DNA from: Cyathus striatus
Lineage: Eukaryota > Basidiomycota > Agaricomycetes > Agaricales > Nidulariaceae
NCBI GenBank assembly: GCA_025738555.1
Contig: JAOVFP010000018.1
Coordinates: 1,116,001 to 1,180,000, forward strand
DNA: 64,000 nt
Direction: 5' to 3'
A program made the translations under genes and the position numbers. Below the pieces are notes generated by a model. It worked only from the letters and a program-made list of their open reading frames with translations, made no database searches and was not told the DNA's origin. Shown in pieces: positions 48,050 through 59,910 of this stretch (positions within the stretch are counted from its first letter, which is position 1; every line of letters begins with the position of its first letter).

Positions 48050-51000
48050 GAGACAATGATACTCTTGAACCTCGTTGATATTCACGTCATGGGCAACGTG
48101 CATAATCACCTTCTAGTATGTCTCCCAAAAAACAGCCTACAATCTTCATCGACTCTCAAGCGTCGACTCTTGATCCCTGTTCAGCTCCAACTTGAAAAAC
48201 AAACCGATCACTCCCTGAAAGACTTAACGACAAATCTTCGCCAATAAGATTCTACACGTCACCGCTGCAAGCGCAATGGAAGGGAGTACACGATCCCATT
48301 CATAGTCGGAGCCTACTGTGATTGTAGTTGTATGTAAGTATCAAAGAGGAAAGATAGGCGCGAGGGGTGGACGATTAAGATGTTCAGGAACTCCCGCTTG
48401 AATAGCCGTAACGTTGAGGTTTCCCTCACCATGAACCTGTAGAAGGAGCAAGATAGACCATCGTATACATTGTCCTAAATGGAACCAAGAACTACCCTAC
48501 ATTGCCGTCGCCCTCGTCTCCGCCTCTCGGGACCGTATAGCCCCCTTCCACTCCAACCAAGACTCGGTACCACCTGCGTAAACTAATGAGTTCCTATCCC
48601 CTTAATCCATTCGGAGGGCTCGTTGTGCACACATAGGGAACAGGGACGTCTTAAAGAATAGGCTGGAGCCGCTGTGTGCTGGGATAGACGTTACGGAGGG
48701 TGTAGGGAACAAAACCGGTTTTCTAGTGGATGTGGTGTATACCCATAAGGCCTAACGGGAGAGGTGCAGAACATGTCTCGAATGAGCATAGTTAGGAGTG
48801 TGTTATAGAAGAGCGGGGTGCAAGGCGCTGACGTGTAAAGACGTTCGAGAACTTCCGCTTGAACAGACGCAACGTTCAGGTTTGCCTTGTAAACGTGCAA
48901 AGAGAGCATCAAAAGCTGCTTGTCATCTTGTAAGACCATAGGACCATACTACGTTTCCTTCCGCTTCTTGAGCCTGTTATCCTCCTTCCACCCCCAACTT
49001 GGGCACTAGCAGGATGGACAGAACCACCCGCGTACACAATGATAGATGTGATGGGTCCAATTTGCACAAACGAACTGTCCTTTAGCCCTTCGAAGGTCTC
49101 GCCGTAGGCGTACGTGGGGAGGTACCAGAGCCGTAAACGACATCAGATACTTTCTGTCTGTCTTTCGTTGTCGGACCAGGAGGTGCAAATGATAGCTACG
49201 GTAGTGGTTGTGTCACTGTGAGTATCAGGGAGGGAGGATACGCGCCAGGGAGTCCGTAAATAACAAAGACGTCCAAGACTCCTGCTTGAATCTGAGGTGC
49301 AATGTTGGGGTTTGCCTCATGAACGTGCAGAGACAGCAGTATAAGCTCTCTGTCGTCCTAGATGGACGATGGGACCACTCAATGTCACCCTGCCTTCATC
49401 CCCGACTCTCGAGCCTGTATCCCTGCCCCTATGCACTACAATCATGGTGTACGATACCGCTAACGCTCGCTACTACGGCCCTCTCTCCCCATTCTCTCCG
49501 GGGGGCTGGTGCGGTAGGCATACATATGGGACGGAGACGCTCTATGTGATGGGATAGGCGTTGCGGAGGGTGTAGGCAATGGCAACGGTATAGGCTTCTC
49601 GGAGATAGCGTCCAGCTGATCAATGGATGATTTTCTTCTCTTCGTTGACGTACCCGTACAAAAGGCGTAAGGGAAAAAGGTGTAGTACGTCTCTTCATAG
49701 CGTAAGATACCGCCGACGCGCGCTACTACAATCCTTCCGGTGCAATGGTGAGGTTTGCCTCGTGAACCTGTGTAGAGAGCGAGAAAAGCTATCCGCTGTC
49801 CTGGATGGACACACGACGACTCTAGAGCCTGTATCCCTGCCCGCTTGCACTGCAATCATAGCGTACGGTACCGCCGACGCGCACTACGGTCTGGAGCAGA
49901 GACGTCCTAAACATAGGCTGGAGACGCTCTGCATGAAGGAATAGTCGTGCGGGGGGTGTAGAAATAATATCGGTATACTGTCGAAAGCTGAGATAGTGTG
50001 TGGTGAACCGATGATCCATAAGCGGCTTTCTTCCTCTAGTGGACGTGCTTACACAAGAGGCGTAACGGGAAAAGGTGCCGTACACGTTCCTAACGAGCAT
50101 GGTTAAGCGTGTGCTATAAAAGTGCAGGTATCGAGCAAGGCATGATGGGCGCCGGTGAACGGAAAAGACGTTCTAAAGCTCCCGCTTGAAAAGGCGCAGC
50201 ACGTTCAGGTTTGCTTCGTGAACGTGCAAAAGAAGCAGGGAAAGCTGTTCGTCGTCACGGAGTGAACACAGAGCCATTTAACTTCGCCCTTGCCTGCGCA
50301 TCGTGGGCCTGTATCCCTCCTTCTACTACCACCAGGGCCCACGGTACCGCCTGCGTGCACCACCACGGTTATATACCCATGGTGTCTTCGGATTCTCGTC
50401 GTAGGCAAACATAGGGAGCGCGTATTGTGCATGAGAATGGTCTGGGTATAATCCGTGTGAAGAGATAGGCGTCCAGGGGAGCATAGAGGGCGAAAATGGT
50501 ATAGGCGTTGGGAGCGTGTGTAGTGAACCTGATACTCCATAGCTGTATTCTCTTCCAATATACGCGGTGCAACCGCGTAAGGCAAAGGGGGAGGTGCAGT
50601 ATAGGTGTTGGATAAGGATGGTTATGCGTGTGCTATAGGGAAAGTGCAAGCGTGAGTAGTAAGTATTGGGGAAAAGAGAGTAGAACATAATCATGCGCAC
50701 CGGTCGCACCCGTAGCCTTAGAATTTAGTCCAATGCACGCAGATAACTGAGTAGCATTGGCAGAGGTATCGATATGTGAGGTGATCTGACGTTATCCTGT
50801 GAAAAGAGGAGGAGCCAGCACCTGCTGGCGAAGGAAGCTCGATGAGTCAACTATGTAGAAGTATGAGCAGGGATGAGTGGCAGAGATAGCGCTTACTGGT
50901 AACAAAGAACCGGTGATATCGAACTTATCCTTCTCCGCCATTGACTGTGCCTTCCCAATCTCCAACAATAACAACTGCCAACATTCAACAAGAGAACCCC

Positions 51001-51185
51001 AAAGTAATCCGGTAGGTAGTCCACAACGTCAAACTAGCGTGTCGTTAGGCCTCAGGCCCAGGCCCAGGTCCTCTCGGGTTCGGTCAACGGGGCGTGTGGG
51101 TCAGTGTCTTGGTAATGTCGAGTCTCAGGTAGAAAGTAAGTGGGGTGGTGAAATGGTAGGGTTGTGGTGAGAAGGTTGTCGTTGG
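48050..51185 (+). repeat. Composite repeat, copy iv
   Basis: Same order and direction as copies ii and iii: a shortened first segment (about 48090-48400), units of about 450-480 bp (markers near 48880, 49310, 49755 and 50208), and the 3' part of the unidentified frame at about 51065-51175. It ends at GTTGTCGTTGGCAT, the site that in copy iii received the TIR element. Confidence 0.75.
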
Positions 51186-52015
51186 CATTCCGAAAAAGAA
51201 CGTTGTCATGTGATTCTTGTTCTCACGCGAGTGCTTACTTTAAGTCGCACTTACGACAAATGTTCTATGTATTCGGCGATGATTAAGAAAGCAAATACGT
51301 AGATGTCATCTATAAATCGAAAACAACTATGTGCTTGTCCTATTTATGTATTCGACTAGCCCTTGGGATCATTTGCACAAATTCGCACACATGCGATCCA
51401 ATTTTAATCTGACCCGGCTCTATCGATAACCCAAAAGAATAAATAGTTAACCGATCCAGCCTCATTCCAAACTAAATCAGGTATTCGACAAGTAACTGAT
51501 AGGAACTCATACATACTGCTGGCTTATCTATGAACCGCGTGCGAACGCTCGAGCATCGCCTTCAGCACGTTATCGACGCAATCCAATTTTAACTTGACCC
51601 AATCCATTGGACAATCGATAACACATAAGCAACAGTAGCAGCTCCCGAGGTAATGGCCAATCGATCCTATTGTAACTTATACGAAGCTCAATCAGGCCTT
51701 AGATAAGTAACTGATAGAAGCATGGTACCGATTCTTCCATCTTTCTACAAAACGCATTGCAATACGCAAAACATGAGGCTTTCATATACATACGGAAGAG
51801 ATAGTGCAATAATACGTTGCATGCTCGACAAGGTGAACAGTATAATGTTACTGTAATACGGAAATCACAGGTGCACGTTTACATAAATTCAATACTTTAA
51901 TGACCGATTGCAGGCGAAGGCGATGGAGCATGCCACACGAAAGGTTGCTAGGAGGAGAGAAGACACTCTTTATCGCTCACTGTCTTACAACATCAAGCTA
52001 TTTTATAACTATAAA
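51186..52015. repeat. Module M, copy 3 (before NLR-C)
   Basis: Homologous to 23566-24545 throughout, with small deletions. Like that copy it leads straight into an NLR promoter. No coding region. Confidence 0.8.
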
Positions 52016-52644
52016 GCTGTGGATATCATATGGAAAGCATCTCATGGTAGAATGTCTTCGCGCCTCCGCGATCGGAAGGTGGACAGAGCTACCTGGGCAC
52101 CCCCTTGCGTAATTCAAAGCAATCTGGGTTAGTGCGTCAATATGGGGAAGTTGTCAGACAAGGGAACCACCAACTAGTAACCACGCTGCACTCACATGCC
52201 AGGAACCACTCATAGACCTGTCAGCGGGTATATTAATTGTTTTCAAAATAATTTCATTCTCCAATCGGACTATTCCGTCCTCCGCAACTGCCGCCAACTT
52301 GAACTCGATGTAATTGCTTCATTCCCTCGATATCAAAGATGTATGGATTACTGAGAAATCAAAATTACATATTTGAACGGACATGGATAGATAGGTTTTC
52401 CCGATCGACACATTCTATCAGATATTTGTAATGTACCGGAAAAGGCCGCACACATGTAGTGAGACAGTTGATCGTTCCGACGCATTGGCTAGGAGCACAT
52501 TATTAACGTATGATAAGCATCGCATTCCTTTATATATAGCATGCTCATGTTAGCCTGCTTCCCCCCATCTCGTCACCTCAAACGCCTCACTACCGAAGCA
52601 CTTAACAACTTTAAAGCTCAAAGTCGAATTTTCTGGGATATATA
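52016..52644 (+). promoter_or_regulatory. Conserved promoter of NLR-C
   Basis: Homologous to the other two NLR promoters, with TATATATA at 52531-52538, about 110 bases before the ATG, then the C-rich tract and the CTCACTACCGAAGCACTTAA block. CpG-rich up to the first exon. Confidence 0.65.
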
Positions 52645-55600
52645 ATGGCTGAAAATCTATCAAATGCTCAAATTTTCACCAATGCGCAACATGTCAATAT
52701 TCTTGGCGGGCAGCAGAATGCTGTTGGTCACGATCAAATCAATTATTATAATATGAAAAATGATGAAATCACTGAAAAACTTAAACTATTAAAGCCTGTG
52801 GATCATAACTTGTACTGTCCACCTTCATGCATGGAAGGGACTAGGGTTACTATTCTGAATGATATTTACAAATGGCTGAAAGATTTTGGTATGTAGATTT
52901 ATTGGTATAATTATGACAGAAGATAAATCAATTGTTTTAATAGATGAAACCACTCCAAACATTCTGTGGATCACTGGGGGTCCAGGTACAGGAAAATCGG
53001 CAATAGCTTCTACCTTGGTTGAATCTCTTAATTCAAATGAATGGAAGAGACTGGGTGGCTGCCATTTCTTTAAGAGAGATGATAATACTTTAAGTGATGC
53101 CACTGTAGTTTGGAGAACAATAGCTGCAGATTTAGCTTCCAAGTCAAAGTATTCTATGTTGAAAGACAAAATTGCAGAACATCTTGACAGCAACTTTCAG
53201 CTTGGAAGCATTGGATGGCATTTCAAACACTTGATTGAAGACCCACTTGTTACTAGTCATGAACAAATTAAATGTGACCCACCTGCATTTGTGATTGATG
53301 CTCTTGATGAATGCAAATCATCTAATCATTTTATATATCTGAAAAACACTTTACAAAACTGGATTGAACTTCCTAAACATTTTAAGCTCATCTTAACTGG
53401 GAGGCCTGGTTCCCTACCAAATATAATTGAGAATGAAAATTCATGCAAGATTGTTAAATTGGAAACAGATACTAACCATGATGCAGAAATTGATCATGAT
53501 ATATATATCTTTCTAACAAAAAGTTTGGAATACTATCAGAATGAATTACAACTTCAGTCAATGGACAAAGAATTACATGAGATGACCAAAAAATCTGCTG
53601 GTTTGTTCATTTGGGCATCAACAGCAGTTAAATACATCACTATGACTGCAGATGAAGATGAACAGCTTTCACCTGAACAAAAATTTCAGCAAGTTCTTCT
53701 TGGACATGTAAACCAAAGTGTTGAGATTCTCTATAATCAAATACTGCAAAATTCTTTTGGTAAATGGACACCAGATAGGCAGAAAATTGTAAGACAAGTG
53801 CTGGGAATAATATACATGGCAAAGTCTCCATTGCATAAAGAGGACATTTCTTACTTTGTCAATATTGATGGGAATAATGTTGCTGAGGAAATCTCTAGAA
53901 TTCTAAGTTTTCTTCTTCCAGTTACATCAATGAAAAATAATCACATAACATTCCATCATTTATCATTTGTTGAATTTTTATTGGGAGGGTTTATAAATGA
54001 AGAATTTAAAATCAACCAATACAAAATTATGAAAATGATGACAAAAGCAATATTTGAGATTCTCAATAGTCAACTAAAATTTAATATTTGCAATATTGAC
54101 TCATCATATACAATGAATGAAAATATTGAGTCAACAATAGTTACTCAATATATACCATCACATCTTCAATATTGCTGCAAATATTGGAACATGCATTATG
54201 TTGAAATGATTGAAAGTGAAAAATATCATTTTATTTCTTTAGCAAAGGAATTTAGATTGTTCTTATTCACAAATTTTTTATATTGGTTAGAAGTCATGAG
54301 CCTCTTAAATGAGATACAAACAGCAGAAGAAATGTTGAAACAACTAATGTTATGCACAAAGGTATGCTGCCAGCTAAATTAATACTAGTAAGGTACTGAG
54401 CTTTATAAAGATGAACTCTACAGAACATAATTTCATTAAAGATGGGATAAAATTTATTATAAATTTTTATATTCCTATTACTAGAAGTTTATCTCATATA
54501 TATATCTCAGCACTGGCATTTTCACCAGAAAACTCATTGATTTGGAAGCATTTCTCTCCATTCTATGGAAATATACCTTCCATTATGAAAGGGAGAAATA
54601 GAGACTGGGATAAATATTTTCAGTCTATATGCTATACCAGCTCAGCAGTGACATGTGTGGCATATTCTCCAAATGGGAGACAGGTAGTGTTTAGCTTAAA
54701 TGACAATACCATCAGAGTATGGAGTATATATCTCACTACTGAACCTAATGAACCATTTCAGGGCCACAGTAATTGGGTGACATCTGTGGCATTTTCTCCA
54801 GATGGAACACAAGTGGTGTCTGGCTCACATGATAAAACAGTCAGGGTGTGGAATGTGAAGAGTGGAAAAACCATTGCTGGACCATTTCAAGGCCACAGTG
54901 GTTCAGTGACATCTGTGGCATTTTCTCCAGATGGAACACAAGTGGTGTCTGGCTCACATGATAAAACAGTTGGGGTGTGGAATGTGAAGAGTGGAAAAAC
55001 CATTGCTGGACCATTTCAAGGTCACAGTGGTTCAGTGACATCTGTGGCATTTTCTCCAGATGGAACACAAGTGGTGTCTGGCTCATGGGATAATACAGTC
55101 AGTGTGTGGAATGTGAAGAGTGGAAAAACCATTGCTGGACCATTTCAAGGCCACAGTTATTGTGTGACATCTGTGGCATTTTCTCCAGATGGAACACAAG
55201 TGGTGTCTGGCTCAGATGATAAAACAGTCAGGGTGTGGAATGTGAAGAGTGGAAAAACCATTGCTGGACCATTTCAAGGCCACAGTGATTGTGTGACATC
55301 TGTGGCATTTTCTCCAGATGGAACAGAAGTGGTGTCTGGCTCACATGATAAAACAGTCAGGGTGTGGAATGTGAAGAGTGGAAAAACCATTGCTGGACCA
55401 TTTCAAGGCCACAGTGATTGTGTGACATCTGTGGCATTTTCTCCAGATGGAACACAAGTGGTGTCTGGCTCAGATGATAAAACAGTCAGGGTGTGGAATG
55501 TGAAGAGTGGAAAAACCATTGCTGGACCATTTCCAGGCCACAGTGATTGTGTGACATCTGTGGCATTTTCTCCAGATGGAACAGAAGTGGTGTCAGGCTC

Positions 55601-56048
55601 AGATGACAAAATAGTCAGGGTGTGGAATGTGAAGAGCGGAAAAACCACTGCTGGACTATCCCAAGGCCACAGTGATCCACTAACATCTGTGGCATTTTCT
55701 CCAGATGGAATACAAGTGGTTGGCTCAGGTAATGAAACAGTCAGAGTGTGGAACACACACAATTCTTCAGATTATTCACATGAAATTGACCTATTAGAAG
55801 ATAACATTATCTTTTCAACCTGCATTTCAGATGGATGGGTAAAAGATAGCAATAAAAACCTATTATTTTGGGTTCCTTCTAATTATAGAAAACATCTCTG
55901 CAGTCTTGAAACTGTACAAATCTTTCCTGGTGATGATATGTGTCAAATTGATTTGACACATTTTACCTATGGATATCACTGGTACAAGTGTAAATCTGAG
56001 TCTCCTGCTCTTCCAAAAGCTTGGTTCAGATGGACAATTAAAAGATAG
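52645..56048 (+). CDS. NLR-C: NACHT-WD40 NLR-type protein, 3 exons
   Basis: Exons 52645-52888, 52944-54361 and 54411-56048 give about 1099 residues; intron 1 is 55 bp, intron 2 is 49 bp, or 31 bp with an alternative in-frame acceptor at 54392. Domain order equals NLR-A: N-terminal region with GGQQNAVGHDQINYYN, NACHT with GGPGTGKS and FVIDALDEC, helical linker, one degenerate and eight regular WD40 repeats from residue 672, and the C-terminal domain. The frame is intact. It has the fewest repeats of the three. One repeat junction reads PFPGHS instead of PFQGHS, and the seventh unit (KIVRVW, TTAGLSQ) is the most diverged. Confidence 0.9.
54762..55770 (+). repeat. WD40 repeat array of NLR-C (8 units)
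   Basis: Eight direct 129-bp units, the last shortened (VVGSGNETV). Units 4 to 7 share the CV pair after GHS-x, and TEV replaces TQV in units 5 and 7, suggesting a two-unit duplication. The variable residues are the same as in NLR-A and NLR-B. Confidence 0.9.
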
Positions 56049-56180
56049 TAATAACAAGATATTATTTTGGGTTCCTTTCAATTGTGCTAACCCTGCAAGA
56101 TAATGACATGTGTGAAGTTGATTTGGCACATTTCATCCATGGATCTAACTGATACAAGCATAAAGTTATTTACAGGAACA
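56049..56180 (+). pseudogene. Remnant of duplicated NLR C-terminal segment
   Basis: Nearly identical to the remnant after NLR-B, with the same internal deletion relative to 5993-6185. Confidence 0.7.
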
Positions 56181-57050
56181 ATGATGAGCATGTTGCACCT
56201 TGCTTTCTTTAGTTTCCTCTTGATATTTCCACTTACATTCCTTTTTTTTTTCCCATAAACTCTGGTATCTCAAGAATATGCATGTTATTCAGACTATATT
56301 ACTTGTATTATATTGCATGAAGCTGGGGCATAGCCTCAGATAAATTAATTAACCTGTTAGTTTTCACTACTTTGCAATATTACACACATCATATCTGGTT
56401 TTCCTGCTTATTCTATGAGCCTTCAAAAAATCCACTTGAATTCTACCACCACTACTGAGTTTCTATTTATTGTTGAATGCTATATATATTAATACAATGT
56501 CAGATCACACTTACATACTAAACATTTGATAATGTTTGTACTTATATGGTGGCAATTTTCAGCTGCTGCCAGTATAACCATAGCTTACCAGTATTTACAG
56601 TAGACTTTTCTTACCTTGTACCTTCACAGACAAATAACCTATATGGTCTAGTTTACTTTGTGTAAGTGTACATATAGCAGTAGGAGATATACACTTTTTC
56701 AAATCTTCCAGTTTAATTTGATGCCTATGAATGTACTACCATACAAAACAATCACAAGACAATAGTGACAGTGTGGAACCCAAGTTCTACTTCACCATCA
56801 GATAACACCATTCCAACACATAAAAACACCCTTCTATCCTGATATGTCTAGTAATATTGTAAGGTAATTTTTTTTAGAAATATAGTAGTTATTGTACTAG
56901 TAATGCAGTGTAATGAATCAGGTCCAAGAGTCCAAGAGTTGGGGTGAGTCCCAAGCTCCTAACTATAGTATTCTACTAAAATATACTACCAAGGGAAGTG
57001 TAAAGCCACACTTACATAACAGTTTTCATGTTGTAGTAGTAAGGTGCTGT
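56181..57050. repeat. 3' flank of NLR-C
   Basis: Homologous to 6186-7060 over the whole length, so this copy keeps the longer 3' flank that NLR-B lacks. CpG-poor and non-coding. Confidence 0.75.
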
Positions 57051-57785
57051 ACTATAGGAAAGTGATTAGTCATCACTCTGAAGCTGTTAGTTCAATTCTG
57101 ACTGAGGTCATTATTAACTATGTACATTCATCCTTATTATTAGTAAGCAACACTATGATGTACAACTGAAGCTTACTACTATTGTATAAGGCTTCACCTG
57201 AATTTCTGGTGAATTATACATGAATTTTGGAGTATTTTAACTGAATATCAGGTGAAATTCAGGTGAAGTTATTAGCAGTGTTCTCACTGAAATTCACATG
57301 TAAAGGGGGGGGAGTGCAAAGAGCTCAAAACATTGCACCCTTGAACTAACCATAAATCTAACTTGAACTGTCAGTTCTTCATTGGTGGTGTTAATACTAC
57401 CTAAAGATCATCTAAAAAGTTAGTCTTATCATCTGGATCCCACCACAAGGAAGTGAAGTTGAAAGTCTAGAATTTGGATATAGTATTAAAACAGTAGCAG
57501 TGCTTGAAAGAGCAAGAACAGAGACAGTGTGGCAAGTTCTAGTACAAACAAGAATATTTGTCAAAAACACCACAGAGAATGGGCAACCTATTCATAGAGA
57601 ACCCAGAACATATAAAAGCTAGAAATAATGTCATTACAAAGGCACCAGTAGTTGTGCATTCAGATTAAGAAGTTGAATTACAGTTATTACCAAAGCTATT
57701 ATTACTCAGTCTTGACATGACAAGTCCAGAACCAACACCAGTTGTTGAACCAACAGAACTTCCATGAGAACTAGAAAGCAATTGT
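57051..57785. other. Intergenic; possible transposon end at 57302-57327
   Basis: No gene. The stretch GGGGGGGGAGTGCAAAGAGC at about 57306-57325 resembles the right end of the palindromic element (GGGGGGAGTGTAAAGACC). It is preceded by repeated AGGTGAAATT-like motifs, so a relative of that element may end here; I could not find its other end. Confidence 0.35.
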
Positions 57786-58082
57786 ATGTCAGCAGTACCA
57801 GTCAATCCCTCAGCTACCATAACTAAAGATCTGTCTCTTATGAGTAAGAATAGTCTTAAGTGGAATGGTGATGGTGAGCAAATTAAAGACTGGCTACAAA
57901 GCTTAGAAATAACATATGAGTACTTTGGTGCAACAGATGGAAAGAAGCAGATAAAGCATGCCCTTGAGTGTATAGCTAAGACAGATATCTGGGAGGAGGA
58001 AAAAATATTCAAGGAAGCAAAAGGAGCCAGCTGGGTGAAGTTCAAGCAACACCTATTGTCTGAATATTGTCCTGAAGAATGA
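57786..58082 (+). pseudogene. Retrotransposon Gag-like fragment
   Basis: An open frame of 98 codons containing KWNGDGEQIKDWLQSLE and SWVKFKQHLLSEYCP. The spacing and character match the Gag-like N-terminal region of fungal LTR elements (a folded helical domain without a zinc knuckle in this piece). It is on the plus strand, opposite to the gypsy element further right, and has no reverse transcriptase next to it, so it is the remnant of another insertion. Confidence 0.6.
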
Positions 58083-59390
58083 GAGTGTGTTGGATCTATA
58101 TATAAGTGAATGGATAAATAGGAAAGGAAAAGACAGGAGAAAAACATGAATAAGTAAAAGGATGTAGGGAGGTGTGGATGGGAGAGCACAGATAATAGAT
58201 GGGAGGAACAAAGGAGCTCAATGAGGGGAGGGCATAAGATCATCAGAATGCTTAGAATGTTTTTTACAATATAATCTCATATAGAGCAGCATAGAAAGAT
58301 GGACTTATATACTGTAAGTAACAATGAAGAATGAGACCATAGCACAAAAGATACTTGAAGATGTCTCAAGGTACTGGAAGATGTTTCAACAGCTATGGAT
58401 TCATCAGAGAAACAAACTTACAAGCTGTATAGTTGACATTAAACCTAGCATTCCTATTTCAAATTACTTACGTCTTGCCTCTTAAATCTATGCACTTACA
58501 GAATCACCAACTGTGGCAGTGTGGCACCATAAGTCATATTGTCTACTGCACTGTCCAGCCTACACCAAATGCTGCAAACCATTGCTAGTACGATGTGCCA
58601 AATGAGGATGCAGAGACATTTCCCTCTGCAAGATCCTCACAGATCCAACAAACCTCTCAGCTCAAACAGACACTAGGTACCATACCACAATGGAGACCAC
58701 TGAATGATGATGAGGATTAGGAGCAGAGATAGGTCAAGAAAGGGGAGGGGGGGGATTTCTATTGTTTTTAGTCACTCAGACATACACATGATGATTCACA
58801 CCTGGGACAACACAATTCAACACAATGGCCACTGGCCACATAACCAACACCATGGGGTGCACATTCTGTGATGCCATCAGCCCAACCCTCCTGGTATCCT
58901 GCCTCTGCACAGACATCCCAAGTTATTAATATTGAGGCCAACACACAATACATACACTCTCTAGTATTATATTCATTAGCCCTGCACTTTACCTTCTGCT
59001 AGATAAATGCTACACTGTCGAGACATATGGCTTCCCATTACTGACATTAAATACAGGATTTAAAATAAATAAAAAAGTCATACTGTACATACTTCTAACC
59101 ATGAGGCATGCTGTAAGCAGATTTGTGTGTGCAAGAGGGCACGAGCTGTCATTGTATGCTGAAAATACAACACCAGTCTAGAGTCTGCATGTTCATTTTT
59201 GAGCTGTTCAAAATACCATGCCAAGAAAACAATATTTCTTTTGATATGATCAGATATAGAATGGCATAGGTCTAATGAGAGACTTGGGTATTATAACTAA
59301 TGATGAGAACTGAGACTGCTACTTTCTCTTGAATTTTGTGTTTGAATGCCAGGATTCATGATATTAAACAGTATTGAGACTATTATAGTT
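58083..59390. other. Intergenic, no gene recognised
   Basis: CpG-poor DNA. Minus-strand frames at 57665-58243 and 58768-58953 look like low-complexity or antisense translations. Nothing further seen. Confidence 0.4.
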
Positions 59391-59763
59391 TGTTAGTGAC
59401 AGACAAGCTAAATGCTTGAAGTCGAACTTAAACACTTGAATAAGAAGATATGACTCTTATTGCTCGTCTGGAATAAACTAGCACAAGAATAGTGAATACT
59501 AACTAAGAAAGACTGTATTTATAGAAAGAATCCATGAGGCAATCACATGTAAGTAACCTACACTACAACACATGTTCTACTGTGTAATTACATTAGAAAC
59601 CCATGCACCACATATGGCCAAACTGTGCAACTGTGCCTACAGTCATGATGAGTAATGTATGTTGATATGCATGGTGTCCGCATTGTAGGTCATGTGACTA
59701 GTCACATGACATAGATAAGATAGTGATTAGATAAAAGATTAGATAAGTGATGAAATTCTAACA
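59391..59763 (-). repeat. 3' LTR of the gypsy element
   Basis: 373 bp, bounded by TGTTAG and CTAACA (TG...CA rule). On the minus strand a TATA-like CTATAAATACAG lies at about 59514-59525. A perfect 22-bp palindrome sits in the U3 part at 59689-59710 (GTCATGTGACT and its complement). Confidence 0.8.
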
Positions 59764-59780
59764 TTACCCCCCCTTTAAGA
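59764..59780 (-). promoter_or_regulatory. Polypurine tract
   Basis: On the minus strand CTTAAAGGGGGGGTAA lies immediately before the LTR, the expected place and composition of the plus-strand primer for reverse transcription. Confidence 0.75.
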
Positions 59781-59910
59781 GTCGTGTCTTCATGACATTT
59801 CAATTGATTCTTCCTGTCATTGTGGTCATTCATGAATTCGAAGAATAATTCGAGGAATGTAATGGCTGAGTATGAATACCGCCATGCAAAGGATAAAGAT
59901 GATGATAATG

